A stretch of 64,000 bases of DNA from Arthrobacter sp. EpRS71 (GTDB lineage Bacteria; Actinomycetota; Actinomycetes; Actinomycetales; Micrococcaceae): NCBI RefSeq assembly GCF_001512285.1, contig NZ_LNUV01000006.1, positions 2,154,809 to 2,218,808 on the forward strand, in the 5' to 3' direction. Below the pieces are notes generated by a model that saw only the letters and a list, made by a program, of their open reading frames with translations, made no database searches and was not told the origin of the DNA. The translations under genes and the position numbers were made by a program. This document shows positions 18,228 through 24,883 of this stretch, in pieces. Position 1 is the first letter of the stretch, and each line of letters starts with the position of its first letter.

Positions 18228-19106
18228 ATGACTCCCATTGCATGGCTGATCATAGCCACCATCGTTCTGCCGGTAGGCTACTTCGCTTGGTCGCTGCTCA
18301 GCATCGACCGTAAGGGCATAGTTGCCATTCAGAGCAATCTCGGTTCGGGCTTCGCGCAAGGCGGCGGGGTAAACCTTCAACGTCCCCCTCTCCTGCTGGG
18401 CGTCGCCAGGAAACTGACCCCTGGCAGCTACGAAGCCAAAATGGATCATTGGCTCGCCCTCGCCGGGCGGCCAATGTCGATGCCGTTGCCCAAGCTCCTA
18501 GCCCTAAAGCCCGCACTTGGGCTGGCCGGAGCACTCGGCGGAGTATCCCTGTTTCTTCTCAGTCCTGGTCCCGGAATGGTCGGACTGGGCCTCTTCCTGA
18601 CAGTGTTTCTGTATTTCCTTCCAGACCTCCTGATCTATAACTCCGGGATCAAACGGCAGGAGGCAATCAAACTCGAGTTTCCCAACACCCTGGATCAAAT
18701 GCTGATTTCGGTCGAAGCAGGCCTCGGCTTCGAATCGGCGATGGAACGGGCTTCCTCGCAGGGGGCCGGTCCTCTGCCTCAGGAACTCATGCGCACGTTG
18801 CAGGACATCCAAGTGGGTCGTCCCCGGCAGGAGTCCTACGAGGCATTGGCCGATCGATGCGCCGTACCTGACGTCCGCAGTTTCGTCCTTGCCGTAATAC
18901 AAGCCGACAAATATGGCATCGGGATCGCGAACGTCCTCCGCGCCCAGGCCAAGCAAGCACGCGTCAAACGGCGGCAAAGCGCAGAGGAGCGTGCGATGAA
19001 GTTGCCAGTCAAGGTGCTTTTTCCGCTCTTGTTCTGCATTTTCCCGGTCCTCTTCATAGTCCTTCTGGGTCCCGCAGCCATCAAGATCATGCAGGCATTC
19101 GGCTGA
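18228..19106 (+). CDS. tadC: Tad inner-membrane platform protein TadC
   Basis: A 292-residue F-domain membrane protein, paralogous to TadB. The conserved core reads EFPNTLDQMLISVEAGLGFESAM, then LPQELMRTLQDIQVGRPRQE and FVLAVIQADKYGIGI, with membrane helices at residues ~1-20, 95-135 and 265-290. It is the last gene of the Tad operon and is followed by a hairpin terminator. Length is usual for the family. Confidence 0.9.
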   Translation: MTPIAWLIIATIVLPVGYFAWSLLSIDRKGIVAIQSNLGSGFAQGGGVNLQRPPLLLGVARKLTPGSYEAKMDHWLALAGRPMSMPLPKLLALKPALGLAGALGGVSLFLLSPGPGMVGLGLFLTVFLYFLPDLLIYNSGIKRQEAIKLEFPNTLDQMLISVEAGLGFESAMERASSQGAGPLPQELMRTLQDIQVGRPRQESYEALADRCAVPDVRSFVLAVIQADKYGIGIANVLRAQAKQARVKRRQSAEERAMKLPVKVLFPLLFCIFPVLFIVLLGPAAIKIMQAFG

Positions 19107-19168
19107 TCTTGCTCCGCGGGAAATAGACCGGCACTTCGCGGATCCCAGACCACGGAGTGCCACAACGG

Positions 19169-19199
19169 CCCCCTTCCGGTACCCAGAGCCGGGAGGGGG
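19169..19199. terminator. Hairpin terminator between tadC and truA
   Basis: CCCCCTTCCGG pairs with CCGGGAGGGGG (one G-U pair) around a 9-base loop, between the convergent tadC and truA genes. No strong T-tract is present. Confidence 0.6.
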
Positions 19200-19228
19200 T
19201 CCTCCCACGTCCGGACGAAGAACAGGGG

Positions 19229-20119
19229 CTACTCCCGCCGGGCCCGCGTCAGCTCAGCCCGGACCAGCATCTCGGCATCGGACGGATAAGCAACTTCCTC
19301 CAGCACCAAGGGGTGCGGTGCTGCGAGCACAGATTTCGCGTCCCTTCGACGTTCCAGCAGACGCGAGTGCAGCCATGCCGGGGTTTCCAGGCCCTCCCCC
19401 ACGCGCGCTGCGGAACCAACCAAGGACCGCACCATGTTGTGGCAGAACGCATCGGCCTGAACGGTGACAACTATGACGCCGTCGCTTGCACGCTCAAAGG
19501 CAAACTTCTGCAGCTCGCGTATGGTGGTGGCGCCTTCACGCGGCTTGCAGTAAGAGCGAAAATCCTGGAGCCCCAGCAACGCCGAAGCACCCTCATTCAT
19601 ATGAGACACGTCCAGGGGCGACTTGTGCCATAAGGTGATGCCGCGCAGCACCGGGTCCCAGCGTTCCGGGCCGTCGGCAATCCGGTAACTGTACCTACGC
19701 CACAACGCTGAAAACCGGGCGTCGAAACCATCCGGTGCCAGACCGGCGTCGTGCACTTCCACAGCACCGGTGAGGTCGCCGAGGATACGGCTCAAGGCTC
19801 CCCGCAACCGACGCAGAAGCGCGACGGCGGGATCAAGTTCGTGCCCGCGCGGCAGTGACAGCCACTCGGTTTCAGTCAGGTCCATATGGACCACCTGGCC
19901 CCGGGCGTGGACACCCGCGTCAGTCCGGCCAGCCACCGTGACACGAACGGGCCGCTGCAAAAGGAGCGCCAAAGCCTCTTCAAGGGATCCTTGCACCGTC
20001 CTAAGACCGGGCTGCAATGCCCAACCGTTGAAGGGTCCGCCGTCGTACGAAAGATCAAGCCGGACACGCAAAAACCCGCCGCCCCCCATAACGGGGGCAG
20101 CGGGTTTTCGTTCGTTCAT
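19229..20119 (-). CDS. truA: tRNA pseudouridine(38-40) synthase
   Basis: Up to 296 residues. TruA motifs include RLDLSYDGGPFNGW, VAGRTDAGVHARGQVVH with the catalytic Asp, RYSYRI and FCHNMVRSLVG. It modifies the anticodon stem-loop at positions 38-40. The start is unsure: ATG at 20119 has no ribosome-binding site; ATG at 20089 lies in the loop of the rplQ terminator; TTG at 20071 lies just after it and would give the most family-like N-terminus. With the upstream start, the terminator stem would be translated. It follows rplQ, the normal actinobacterial order. Confidence 0.9.
   Translation of the reverse strand: MNERKPAAPVMGGGGFLRVRLDLSYDGGPFNGWALQPGLRTVQGSLEEALALLLQRPVRVTVAGRTDAGVHARGQVVHMDLTETEWLSLPRGHELDPAVALLRRLRGALSRILGDLTGAVEVHDAGLAPDGFDARFSALWRRYSYRIADGPERWDPVLRGITLWHKSPLDVSHMNEGASALLGLQDFRSYCKPREGATTIRELQKFAFERASDGVIVVTVQADAFCHNMVRSLVGSAARVGEGLETPAWLHSRLLERRRDAKSVLAAPHPLVLEEVAYPSDAEMLVRAELTRARRE
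20070..20108 (-). terminator. rplQ terminator, overlapping the truA 5' end
   Basis: On the minus strand, AAAACCCGC-T-GCCCCC pairs with GGGGGGC-G-GCGGGTTTT around a 5-base loop and runs into five T residues. It lies 44 bases after the rplQ stop but inside the longest truA reading frame. Confidence 0.8.
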
Positions 20120-20151
20120 AGACTTAAGTCTACTGTGAAGAATTCAGTGAA

Positions 20152-20697
20152 TTACTTCTTGTCCTCAGCGGCCGGAGCCTCTTCGGTCTCAGCAGCTTCA
20201 GCTTCAGCAGCTTCTGCCTCAGCGGCAGGAGCCTCTTCGGTTTCAGCGGCTTCGGTCTCAACGACCTCTTCCTCGGCAGCCGGAGCAGCCTTGGCAGCGG
20301 CAGCGGTTGCTTCAGCAACAACGGCCTGCTTCGGGGAAACCGGCTCGAGAACGAGCTCGATGACAGCCATGGGAGCGTTGTCGCCCTTGCGGTTGCCGAT
20401 CTTGGTGATGCGGGTGTAGCCACCATCGCGGTTAGCAACAGCGCCGGCGATGTCGGTGAACAGCTCGTGGACAACGCCCTTGTCGCTGATCAGGCCGAGA
20501 ACGCGGCGGCGCGAAGCGAGGTCGCCACGCTTGGCGAAGGTGACCAGACGCTCTGCGTACGGCTTGAGGCGCTTGGCCTTGGTGACCGTGGTGGTGATGC
20601 GCTTGTGCTCAAAGAGAGCAGCTGCCAGGTTCGCGAGCATCAGGCGCTCGTGAGCCGGGCCGCCTCCGAGGCGCGGACCCTTAGTGGGGGTAGGCAT
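20152..20697 (-). CDS. rplQ: 50S ribosomal protein L17 with Ala/Glu-rich tail
   Basis: A 181-residue L17. The first ~120 residues are the standard domain near the exit tunnel (MPTPTKGPRLGGGPAHERLMLANLA, GGYTRITKIGNRKGDNAPMA). Residues ~130-181 are a low-complexity acidic tail rich in EAPAAE and EAAE repeats. Such tails occur in actinobacterial L17 but vary in length, so this is a hotspot for repeat-length change. It sits 66 bases after rpoA at the end of the alpha operon. Confidence 0.97.
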   Translation of the reverse strand: MPTPTKGPRLGGGPAHERLMLANLAAALFEHKRITTTVTKAKRLKPYAERLVTFAKRGDLASRRRVLGLISDKGVVHELFTDIAGAVANRDGGYTRITKIGNRKGDNAPMAVIELVLEPVSPKQAVVAEATAAAAKAAPAAEEEVVETEAAETEEAPAAEAEAAEAEAAETEEAPAAEDKK

Positions 20698-20763
20698 AGT
20701 TATTTCTCCTGTTATGTAAGCCGATCAGGTCCATTGCTGGACCCGGCGGCCAAGATCTGCTGT

Positions 20764-21774
20764 TTAGAGCTCGTCGTCGCTGAACGCGGCGTCGTCCTCT
20801 TCGATGGCTGCGGCGCGGGCTGCGAGATCGAAACCGGGAGGGGAGTCCTTAAGGGACAGACCCAGTTCCACGAGCTTTGCCTTGACCTCGTCAATGGACT
20901 TCGCACCGAAGTTACGAATGTCCATCAGGTCAGCCTCGGAGCGGGCAACGAGTTCACCCACGGTGTGGATGCCCTCACGCTTGAGGCAGTTGTAGGAACG
21001 GACGGTGAGGTCCAGATCCTCGATCGGCAGAGCCATGTCCGCTGCCAGGGCAGCGTCCGTCGGCGACGGGCCAATCTCGATACCTTCAGCTGCGGTGTTC
21101 AGCTCACGAGCCAGACCGAACAGTTCCACCAAGGTGGTGCCTGCGGAAGCAACGGCATCGCGCGGGGCGATGGCCTGCTTGGTCTCGACGTCGACAATGA
21201 GCTTGTCGAAGTCGGTGCGCTGCTCAACACGGGTAGCTTCCACGCGGAAAGTTACCTTCATGACCGGCGAGTAGATCGAGTCAACCGGAATACGGCCGAT
21301 CTCGGAGTCGCCGGACTTGTTCTGAGCTGCCGAAACGTAGCCACGGCCGCGCTCGATGGTCAGTTCGAGTTCGAACTTGCCCTTCGAGTTCAGGGTGGCA
21401 ATGTGCAGATCCGGGTTGTGGAATTCGACGCCGGCCGGCGGAGCGATGTCCGCGGCGGTGACGACTCCGGGGCCCTGCTTGCGCAGGTAAGCAACAACCG
21501 GCTCATCGTGCTCGGAGGAAACCGAAAGGTTCTTGATGTTCAGGATGATCTCGGTGACATCTTCCTTGACACCCGGAACCGTGGTGAACTCGTGCAGCAC
21601 GCCATCGATCCGGATGCTGGTTACAGCGGCACCGGGGATGGAGGAGAGCAGGGTACGGCGGAGGGAGTTTCCGAGGGTGTAGCCGAAGCCCGGCTCCAGC
21701 GGTTCAATGATGAAACGGGAGCGGTTCTCGGATACAACTTCTTCAGACAGGGTGGGGCGCTGTGCAATGAGCAC
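20764..21774 (-). CDS. rpoA: DNA-directed RNA polymerase alpha subunit
   Basis: A 336-residue alpha subunit starting at GTG (LIAQRPTLSEEVV). The N-terminal domain (~1-230; EPLEPGFGYTLGNSLRRTLLSSIPGAAV) dimerises and binds beta and beta'. The C-terminal domain (~250-315; LDLTVRSYNCLKREGIHTVGEL, DIRNFGAKSIDEVKAKL) binds UP-element DNA and activators. GAAAGGAAACC upstream is the likely ribosome-binding site. A 13-base element at 21797-21809, shared with the rpoB upstream region, and a 64-base hairpin precede it. rpsD, often between rpsK and rpoA, is absent. Confidence 0.98.
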   Translation of the reverse strand: MLIAQRPTLSEEVVSENRSRFIIEPLEPGFGYTLGNSLRRTLLSSIPGAAVTSIRIDGVLHEFTTVPGVKEDVTEIILNIKNLSVSSEHDEPVVAYLRKQGPGVVTAADIAPPAGVEFHNPDLHIATLNSKGKFELELTIERGRGYVSAAQNKSGDSEIGRIPVDSIYSPVMKVTFRVEATRVEQRTDFDKLIVDVETKQAIAPRDAVASAGTTLVELFGLARELNTAAEGIEIGPSPTDAALAADMALPIEDLDLTVRSYNCLKREGIHTVGELVARSEADLMDIRNFGAKSIDEVKAKLVELGLSLKDSPPGFDLAARAAAIEEDDAAFSDDEL

Positions 21775-21796
21775 TTAGGTTTCCTTTCGGCGAGCA

Positions 21797-21809
21797 TCCG
21801 CTATATGAC
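21797..21809 (-). promoter_or_regulatory. GTCATATAGCGGA element upstream of rpoA
   Basis: A 13-base sequence identical to one upstream of rpoB (59943-59955). It lies 22 bases before the rpoA start codon, just upstream of the ribosome-binding site, so it would be in the mRNA leader. Function unknown. Confidence 0.4.
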
Positions 21810-21845
21810 GCAACACAGGTGGTGGAAATCGGCTTCGGTTTCCAG

Positions 21846-21909
21846 CCTGACCAGCCGGACCATGCTGATGGATGATCGAAACCATCCATAGCAGGCCCGG
21901 CCGGTCAGG
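21846..21909 (-). promoter_or_regulatory. 64-base hairpin in rpsK-rpoA spacer
   Basis: A long imperfect stem of about 25 bp: the outer arm CCTGACC/GGTCAGG, a middle CCGG/CCGG, and an inner TGCT-ATGGATG arm against CATCCAT-AGCA with an 8-base loop. No T-tract follows on the minus strand, so it is unlikely to be a simple terminator. An RNA-processing or attenuation site is possible. It occupies the place where rpsD lies in many alpha operons. Confidence 0.5.
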
Positions 21910-21923
21910 CGGGGAAGACCTAA

Positions 21924-22325
21924 TTAGACGCGGCGGCGCTTCGGCGGGCGGCAACCGTTGTGGGCGCTGGGGGTGACGTCCTGGATGGAGCCAACCTCGA
22001 GGCCAGCGGCCTGAAGCGAACGGATTGCGGTTTCGCGTCCGGATCCCGGGCCCTTGACGAATACGTCAACCTTGCGCAGACCGTGCTCCTGAGCGCGCTT
22101 TGCAGCAGCTTCGGCAGCCATCTGGGCAGCGAACGGGGTGGACTTACGGGAGCCCTTGAAGCCAACCTCACCGGCGGAAGCCCATGAGATGACAGCACCG
22201 TTCGGGTCCGTGATGGACACGATGGTGTTGTTAAAGGTGCTCTTGATGTGCGCCTGGCCAAGCGCAATATTCTTCTTATCCTTGCGACGCGGCTTACGAA
22301 CCGCTCCACGAGTCTTCGGGGGCAT
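21924..22325 (-). CDS. rpsK: 30S ribosomal protein S11
   Basis: A 133-residue S11 of the 30S platform. Motifs include GQAHIKSTFNNTIVSITD, GSRKSTPFAAQMAAE and the C-terminal DVTPSAHNGCRPPKRRRV. The start is ATG, 51 bases after the rpsM stop. Length and sequence are standard. It is the second gene of the alpha operon here and is followed by the 149-base rpsK-rpoA spacer. Confidence 0.97.
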   Translation of the reverse strand: MPPKTRGAVRKPRRKDKKNIALGQAHIKSTFNNTIVSITDPNGAVISWASAGEVGFKGSRKSTPFAAQMAAEAAAKRAQEHGLRKVDVFVKGPGSGRETAIRSLQAAGLEVGSIQDVTPSAHNGCRPPKRRRV

Positions 22326-22376
22326 TGTTTCTCCTACAGAAAGTTATCGGGGGAAAACCGGATTAATCCCGAGGGA

Positions 22377-22754
22377 TTAACGTCCGGCCTTCTTCTTGCC
22401 GGCGACGGTGCGCTTCGGGCCCTTACGGGTACGAGCGTTGGTCTTCGTACGCTGTCCGCGTACGGGCAGGCCCTTGCGGTGGCGCAGGCCTTCGTAGCTG
22501 CCGATCTCTACCTTGCGGCGGATGTCAGCGGCTACCTCGCGGCGAAGGTCACCCTCAACCTTGTAGTTGCCTTCAATGTAGTCACGCAGCTGGACCAGCT
22601 CGGCGTCAGTCAGGTCCTTGACGCGAACGTCAGCGCTGATGCCGGTGGCAGCCAGGGTTTCGTGTGCACGGGTCTTGCCCACGCCGTAGATGTAAGTAAG
22701 CGCAATTTCCAACCGCTTTTCGCGGGGAATGTCTACGCCAGCGAGACGAGCCAT
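22377..22754 (-). CDS. rpsM: 30S ribosomal protein S13
   Basis: A 125-residue S13 of the 30S head, which contacts P-site tRNA and the 50S subunit. It begins MARLAGVDIPREKRLEIAL, has the helix-two-turns segment YGVGKTRAHETLAATGI, and ends in a Lys/Arg-rich tail, VAGKKKAGR. The frame is open further upstream to 22871, but AAGGAG lies 10 bases before the ATG at 22754 and the shorter protein matches the family. It is preceded by an unusually structured 196-base spacer. Confidence 0.97.
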   Translation of the reverse strand: MARLAGVDIPREKRLEIALTYIYGVGKTRAHETLAATGISADVRVKDLTDAELVQLRDYIEGNYKVEGDLRREVAADIRRKVEIGSYEGLRHRKGLPVRGQRTKTNARTRKGPKRTVAGKKKAGR

Positions 22755-22950
22755 AGTGGCAGTACTCCTTGAATAAACCGGAGGTCGTAGGCAGTACACC
22801 CACACGTTCAGTGTGGCCCCAGCCTCCGACCGGGGGTTCGCTGACCAGGCTCTGTACTGCAGTCCTGGCACAGCTTGTGCTGCCTTTATTTACTTGCGTG
22901 GGCTAGCAGCCCAGGTTTGTCCTTGCGGACACTGATTCCCGAAGGGGGAA
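22755..22950 (-). ncRNA. Candidate structured leader RNA of rpsM
   Basis: Between rpmJ and rpsM the minus-strand RNA can form, 5' to 3': a TTCCC/GGGAA hairpin (22950-22936); GTCC-GCAA-GGAC with a GNRA loop (22930-22919); TGGGCT/AGCCCA (22913-22899); GCACA/TGTGC (22880-22868); and a three-way junction closed by GCAGTACA (22860-22853) with TGTACTGC (22798-22791), holding an AGCCT/AGGCT arm and a CCACAC/GTGTGG hairpin. A second GTACTGC at 22765-22759 overlaps the end of the rpsM ribosome-binding site and could compete for the first strand. A regulatory role is inferred; no matching named RNA family was recognised. Confidence 0.5.
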
Positions 22951-23064
22951 TTAGCCCTGGCGCTGCTTGTGGCGCGGGTTCTCGCAGATCACCATGACCC
23001 GGCCGTTACGGCGGATCACTTTGCACTTGTCGCAGATCTGCTTGACGCTCGGCTTGACCTTCAT
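22951..23064 (-). CDS. rpmJ: 50S ribosomal protein L36 (zinc-binding form)
   Basis: A 37-residue L36, MKVKPSVKQICDKCKVIRR onward, ending HKQRQG. The zinc ligands Cys11, Cys14, Cys27 and His32 are all present, so this is the C+ form rather than the zinc-independent paralogue. It lies between infA and rpsM as usual. Confidence 0.97.
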   Translation of the reverse strand: MKVKPSVKQICDKCKVIRRNGRVMVICENPRHKQRQG

Positions 23065-23136
23065 GGCGTTCCTTTGCGTGTTTTGCAGTTGATCTGCTGG
23101 AGCGGCTTAGGCACTTTTGCCTTGCCGCCCAGCAAT

Positions 23137-23358
23137 TTACTTGTAGCGGTAGACGATACGACCACGTGTGAGGTCGTATGGGCTCAGCTCAACCACTACC
23201 CGGTCCTCGGGGAGGATTCGAATGTAGTGCTGTCGCATCTTCCCAGAGATGTGTGCGAGAACGACGTGCTTATTGGTGAGCTCAACGCGAAACATCGCAT
23301 TGGGCAGCGCCTCAGTCACAACGCCCTCGATCTCAATGACCCCGTCCTTCTTGGCCAT
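23137..23358 (-). CDS. infA: Translation initiation factor IF-1
   Basis: A 73-residue S1-like OB-fold protein that occupies the 30S A site during initiation. The sequence AKKDGVIEIEGVVTEALPNA, then RVELTNKHVVLAHISGKMR and GRIVYRYK, is typical. GGAGG precedes the ATG very closely (3 bases), a tight but functional-looking spacing. It is the first gene of the infA-rpmJ-rpsM-rpsK-rpoA-rplQ unit; a candidate promoter lies at 23492-23520. Confidence 0.98.
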   Translation of the reverse strand: MAKKDGVIEIEGVVTEALPNAMFRVELTNKHVVLAHISGKMRQHYIRILPEDRVVVELSPYDLTRGRIVYRYK

Positions 23359-23491
23359 ATCCTCCGCTAACTGTTGTTTGCCACCGTCCTTCAGTTAGGC
23401 ACCGAAGATCCAGCGGACGTTTTTTGTTTGCTTGGTTCTCTTGGAACCACGACACTGAAAAGGGCGTGGCTGCAGAGACAACCAACAAATA

Positions 23492-23520
23492 ACTCTACGC
23501 CAATGAGGCCGGAAAGTTAA
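23492..23520 (-). promoter_or_regulatory. Candidate infA promoter
   Basis: On the minus strand TTAACT (-35, 23520-23515) and TAGAGT (-10, 23497-23492) are separated by 17 bases, 134 bases upstream of the infA start. Both hexamers are imperfect matches to the sigma-A consensus. Confidence 0.4.
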
Positions 23521-23553
23521 ATCCGTCTATGGTAGCGCACCCGTCTCCAGCCG

Positions 23554-24504
23554 TCACTCCCCCGCTGGCCGATAAGCCGGGAAGTCTCCCGCCGCCGTCG
23601 AGACGCTTTCCGCCGCCATGACGCCATCCAGAATGGCCAGCCGGACGGCTTCCGCCGCAGCGCTTTGGAGCGTTATCAGTGAGACTTGGCGTGCCTGTTC
23701 GGTACTGCGGTCAAGCTCGACGGCGCCGGTCGCCAAGGCGAACACGGTATCGCCGTCCGCAAGGGTATGGGACGGATCCAAGGCCCGGGCCAACCCCGCA
23801 TGCCCGCCAGATGCCGTCCGCTTGCACTCGGCGACATCCAAGACAGCGTTTGTGGCGATCACCACGAGCGTTGTGTTCAGCCCCTGCGGCGGAACAGCCA
23901 TGCCCGCCGCAGCCTGTGGCCCCGACCCGCTGACCACTGGCATTCCGAGTGCGTTCACCACAGCAAGGGCCCCCACCATCACCCCGCCATCAAGAGTGAT
24001 GGAAGAAGTACCTACCCCGCCCTTGTAGTGTCCACGTGCAACTACCGCACCGGTCCCGGCACCAACATTTCCACGTTCGACGGCGGCATGGTCGCCTGAG
24101 GCGAAGGCTGCTGCAGCAGCCTGGTAACCCATGTCGGCGTTGGGTCGGGCTTTGACGTCGCCACCCCGCCCGAGGTCGAAGATGGCCGCCGCCGGCACAA
24201 TGGGCACCACCGTCCCCGGAACAGCAAAACCCCTGCCCTGCTCCTCGCACCACAATTGGGCTCCGGTAGCCGAGGCCAACCCAAAAGCACTGCCCCCGGT
24301 CAACACCACGGCATCCACGGTGGACACCAACGTGGTCGGATCCAGGGCATCAGTTTCATGCGTCCCGGGCCCACCCCCGCGCACATCGACAGACCCCACG
24401 GTCCCCGGCGGAGGAAGCACGACAGTAACCCCGGACAACCACCCCTCCCCGACTCTCTGCACATGCCCAACCCGTATGCCAGCAACATCGGTGATCGAAT
24501 TCAT
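23554..24504 (-). CDS. P1-family peptidase (DmpA-like aminopeptidase)
   Basis: A 316-residue Ntn-type hydrolase. It starts NSITDVAGIRVGHVQ and has GVTVVLPPPGTVGSVDVRGGGPGTHETD, VVLTGGSAFGLASATG and the region around the self-cleavage nucleophile, GGVGTSSITL. Family members self-cleave before a Ser and release N-terminal amino acids or beta-amino acids. The start at 24504 fits the family; an in-frame start at 24639 gives an unrelated extension. It sits downstream of the ugp-like operon's intergenic region on the opposite strand, between map and infA, where these conserved genes are usually adjacent. Confidence 0.85.
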   Translation of the reverse strand: MNSITDVAGIRVGHVQRVGEGWLSGVTVVLPPPGTVGSVDVRGGGPGTHETDALDPTTLVSTVDAVVLTGGSAFGLASATGAQLWCEEQGRGFAVPGTVVPIVPAAAIFDLGRGGDVKARPNADMGYQAAAAAFASGDHAAVERGNVGAGTGAVVARGHYKGGVGTSSITLDGGVMVGALAVVNALGMPVVSGSGPQAAAGMAVPPQGLNTTLVVIATNAVLDVAECKRTASGGHAGLARALDPSHTLADGDTVFALATGAVELDRSTEQARQVSLITLQSAAAEAVRLAILDGVMAAESVSTAAGDFPAYRPAGE

Positions 24505-24883
24505 GGCTCCATTCTCCACCTCCGGCCGAAAAACGAACTGACGGTGCGCTGGGCCCCGGCAGCGCGCGTCTAAGGTGGGCCCACGACGGCAGGGTTCCCT
24601 GGCCGAGCTTGCGAGGTTAGGGCGCCGTTGGGGCGGCACGACCGAGCGCGCAGAGGGGCGCAGCGCGCCGACAGGCGCGGTTCACCCGAGAAGTGGGAGG
24701 CCGGCCTCAAATACGAACACCCGAGTAACGCCGAGTAAACGGGCTTGGAAGGGTAAGCCAACTATCGATACGGCCCCCCATTTTGGCCAAAACGCGGGCT
24801 TTCGGTGTGGTGAGCTAGGCCTGTCTTCGCCGCCCCGGTCAGGGAGCTGGCGCCCCACATTCGCCCGAAACCGTTAGTGACTC
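24505..24883. other. Divergent intergenic region upstream of ABC importer operon
   Basis: These 379 bases lie between the P1 peptidase gene (minus) and the importer operon (plus). No gene is credible. The region holds a GC-rich segment with a CGCGCC-GACA-GGCGCG hairpin at 24664-24679, a TATCGATA palindrome near 24764-24771, and the 12-base palindrome at 24781-24792. It probably carries the promoters of both flanking units. Confidence 0.4.
24781..24792. promoter_or_regulatory. Palindrome TTTTGGCCAAAA, candidate operator
   Basis: A perfect 12-base palindrome 92 bases upstream of the first importer gene, with a TATCGATA palindrome just before it. Such symmetry fits a dimeric repressor site controlling the carbohydrate importer. 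No regulator gene is adjacent, so the partner is unknown. Confidence 0.35.

Noticed and set aside
20152..20330. Short repeats resembling a CRISPR-like array
   Set aside because: They are Ala/Glu codon repeats in the rplQ tail, with no regular spacers and no cas genes.
24570..24761. 63-codon minus-strand frame upstream of the P1 peptidase gene
   Set aside because: Arg/Pro/Cys-rich composition typical of non-coding GC-rich sequence, without initiation signals; a dispersed repeat is possible but only one copy is visible.
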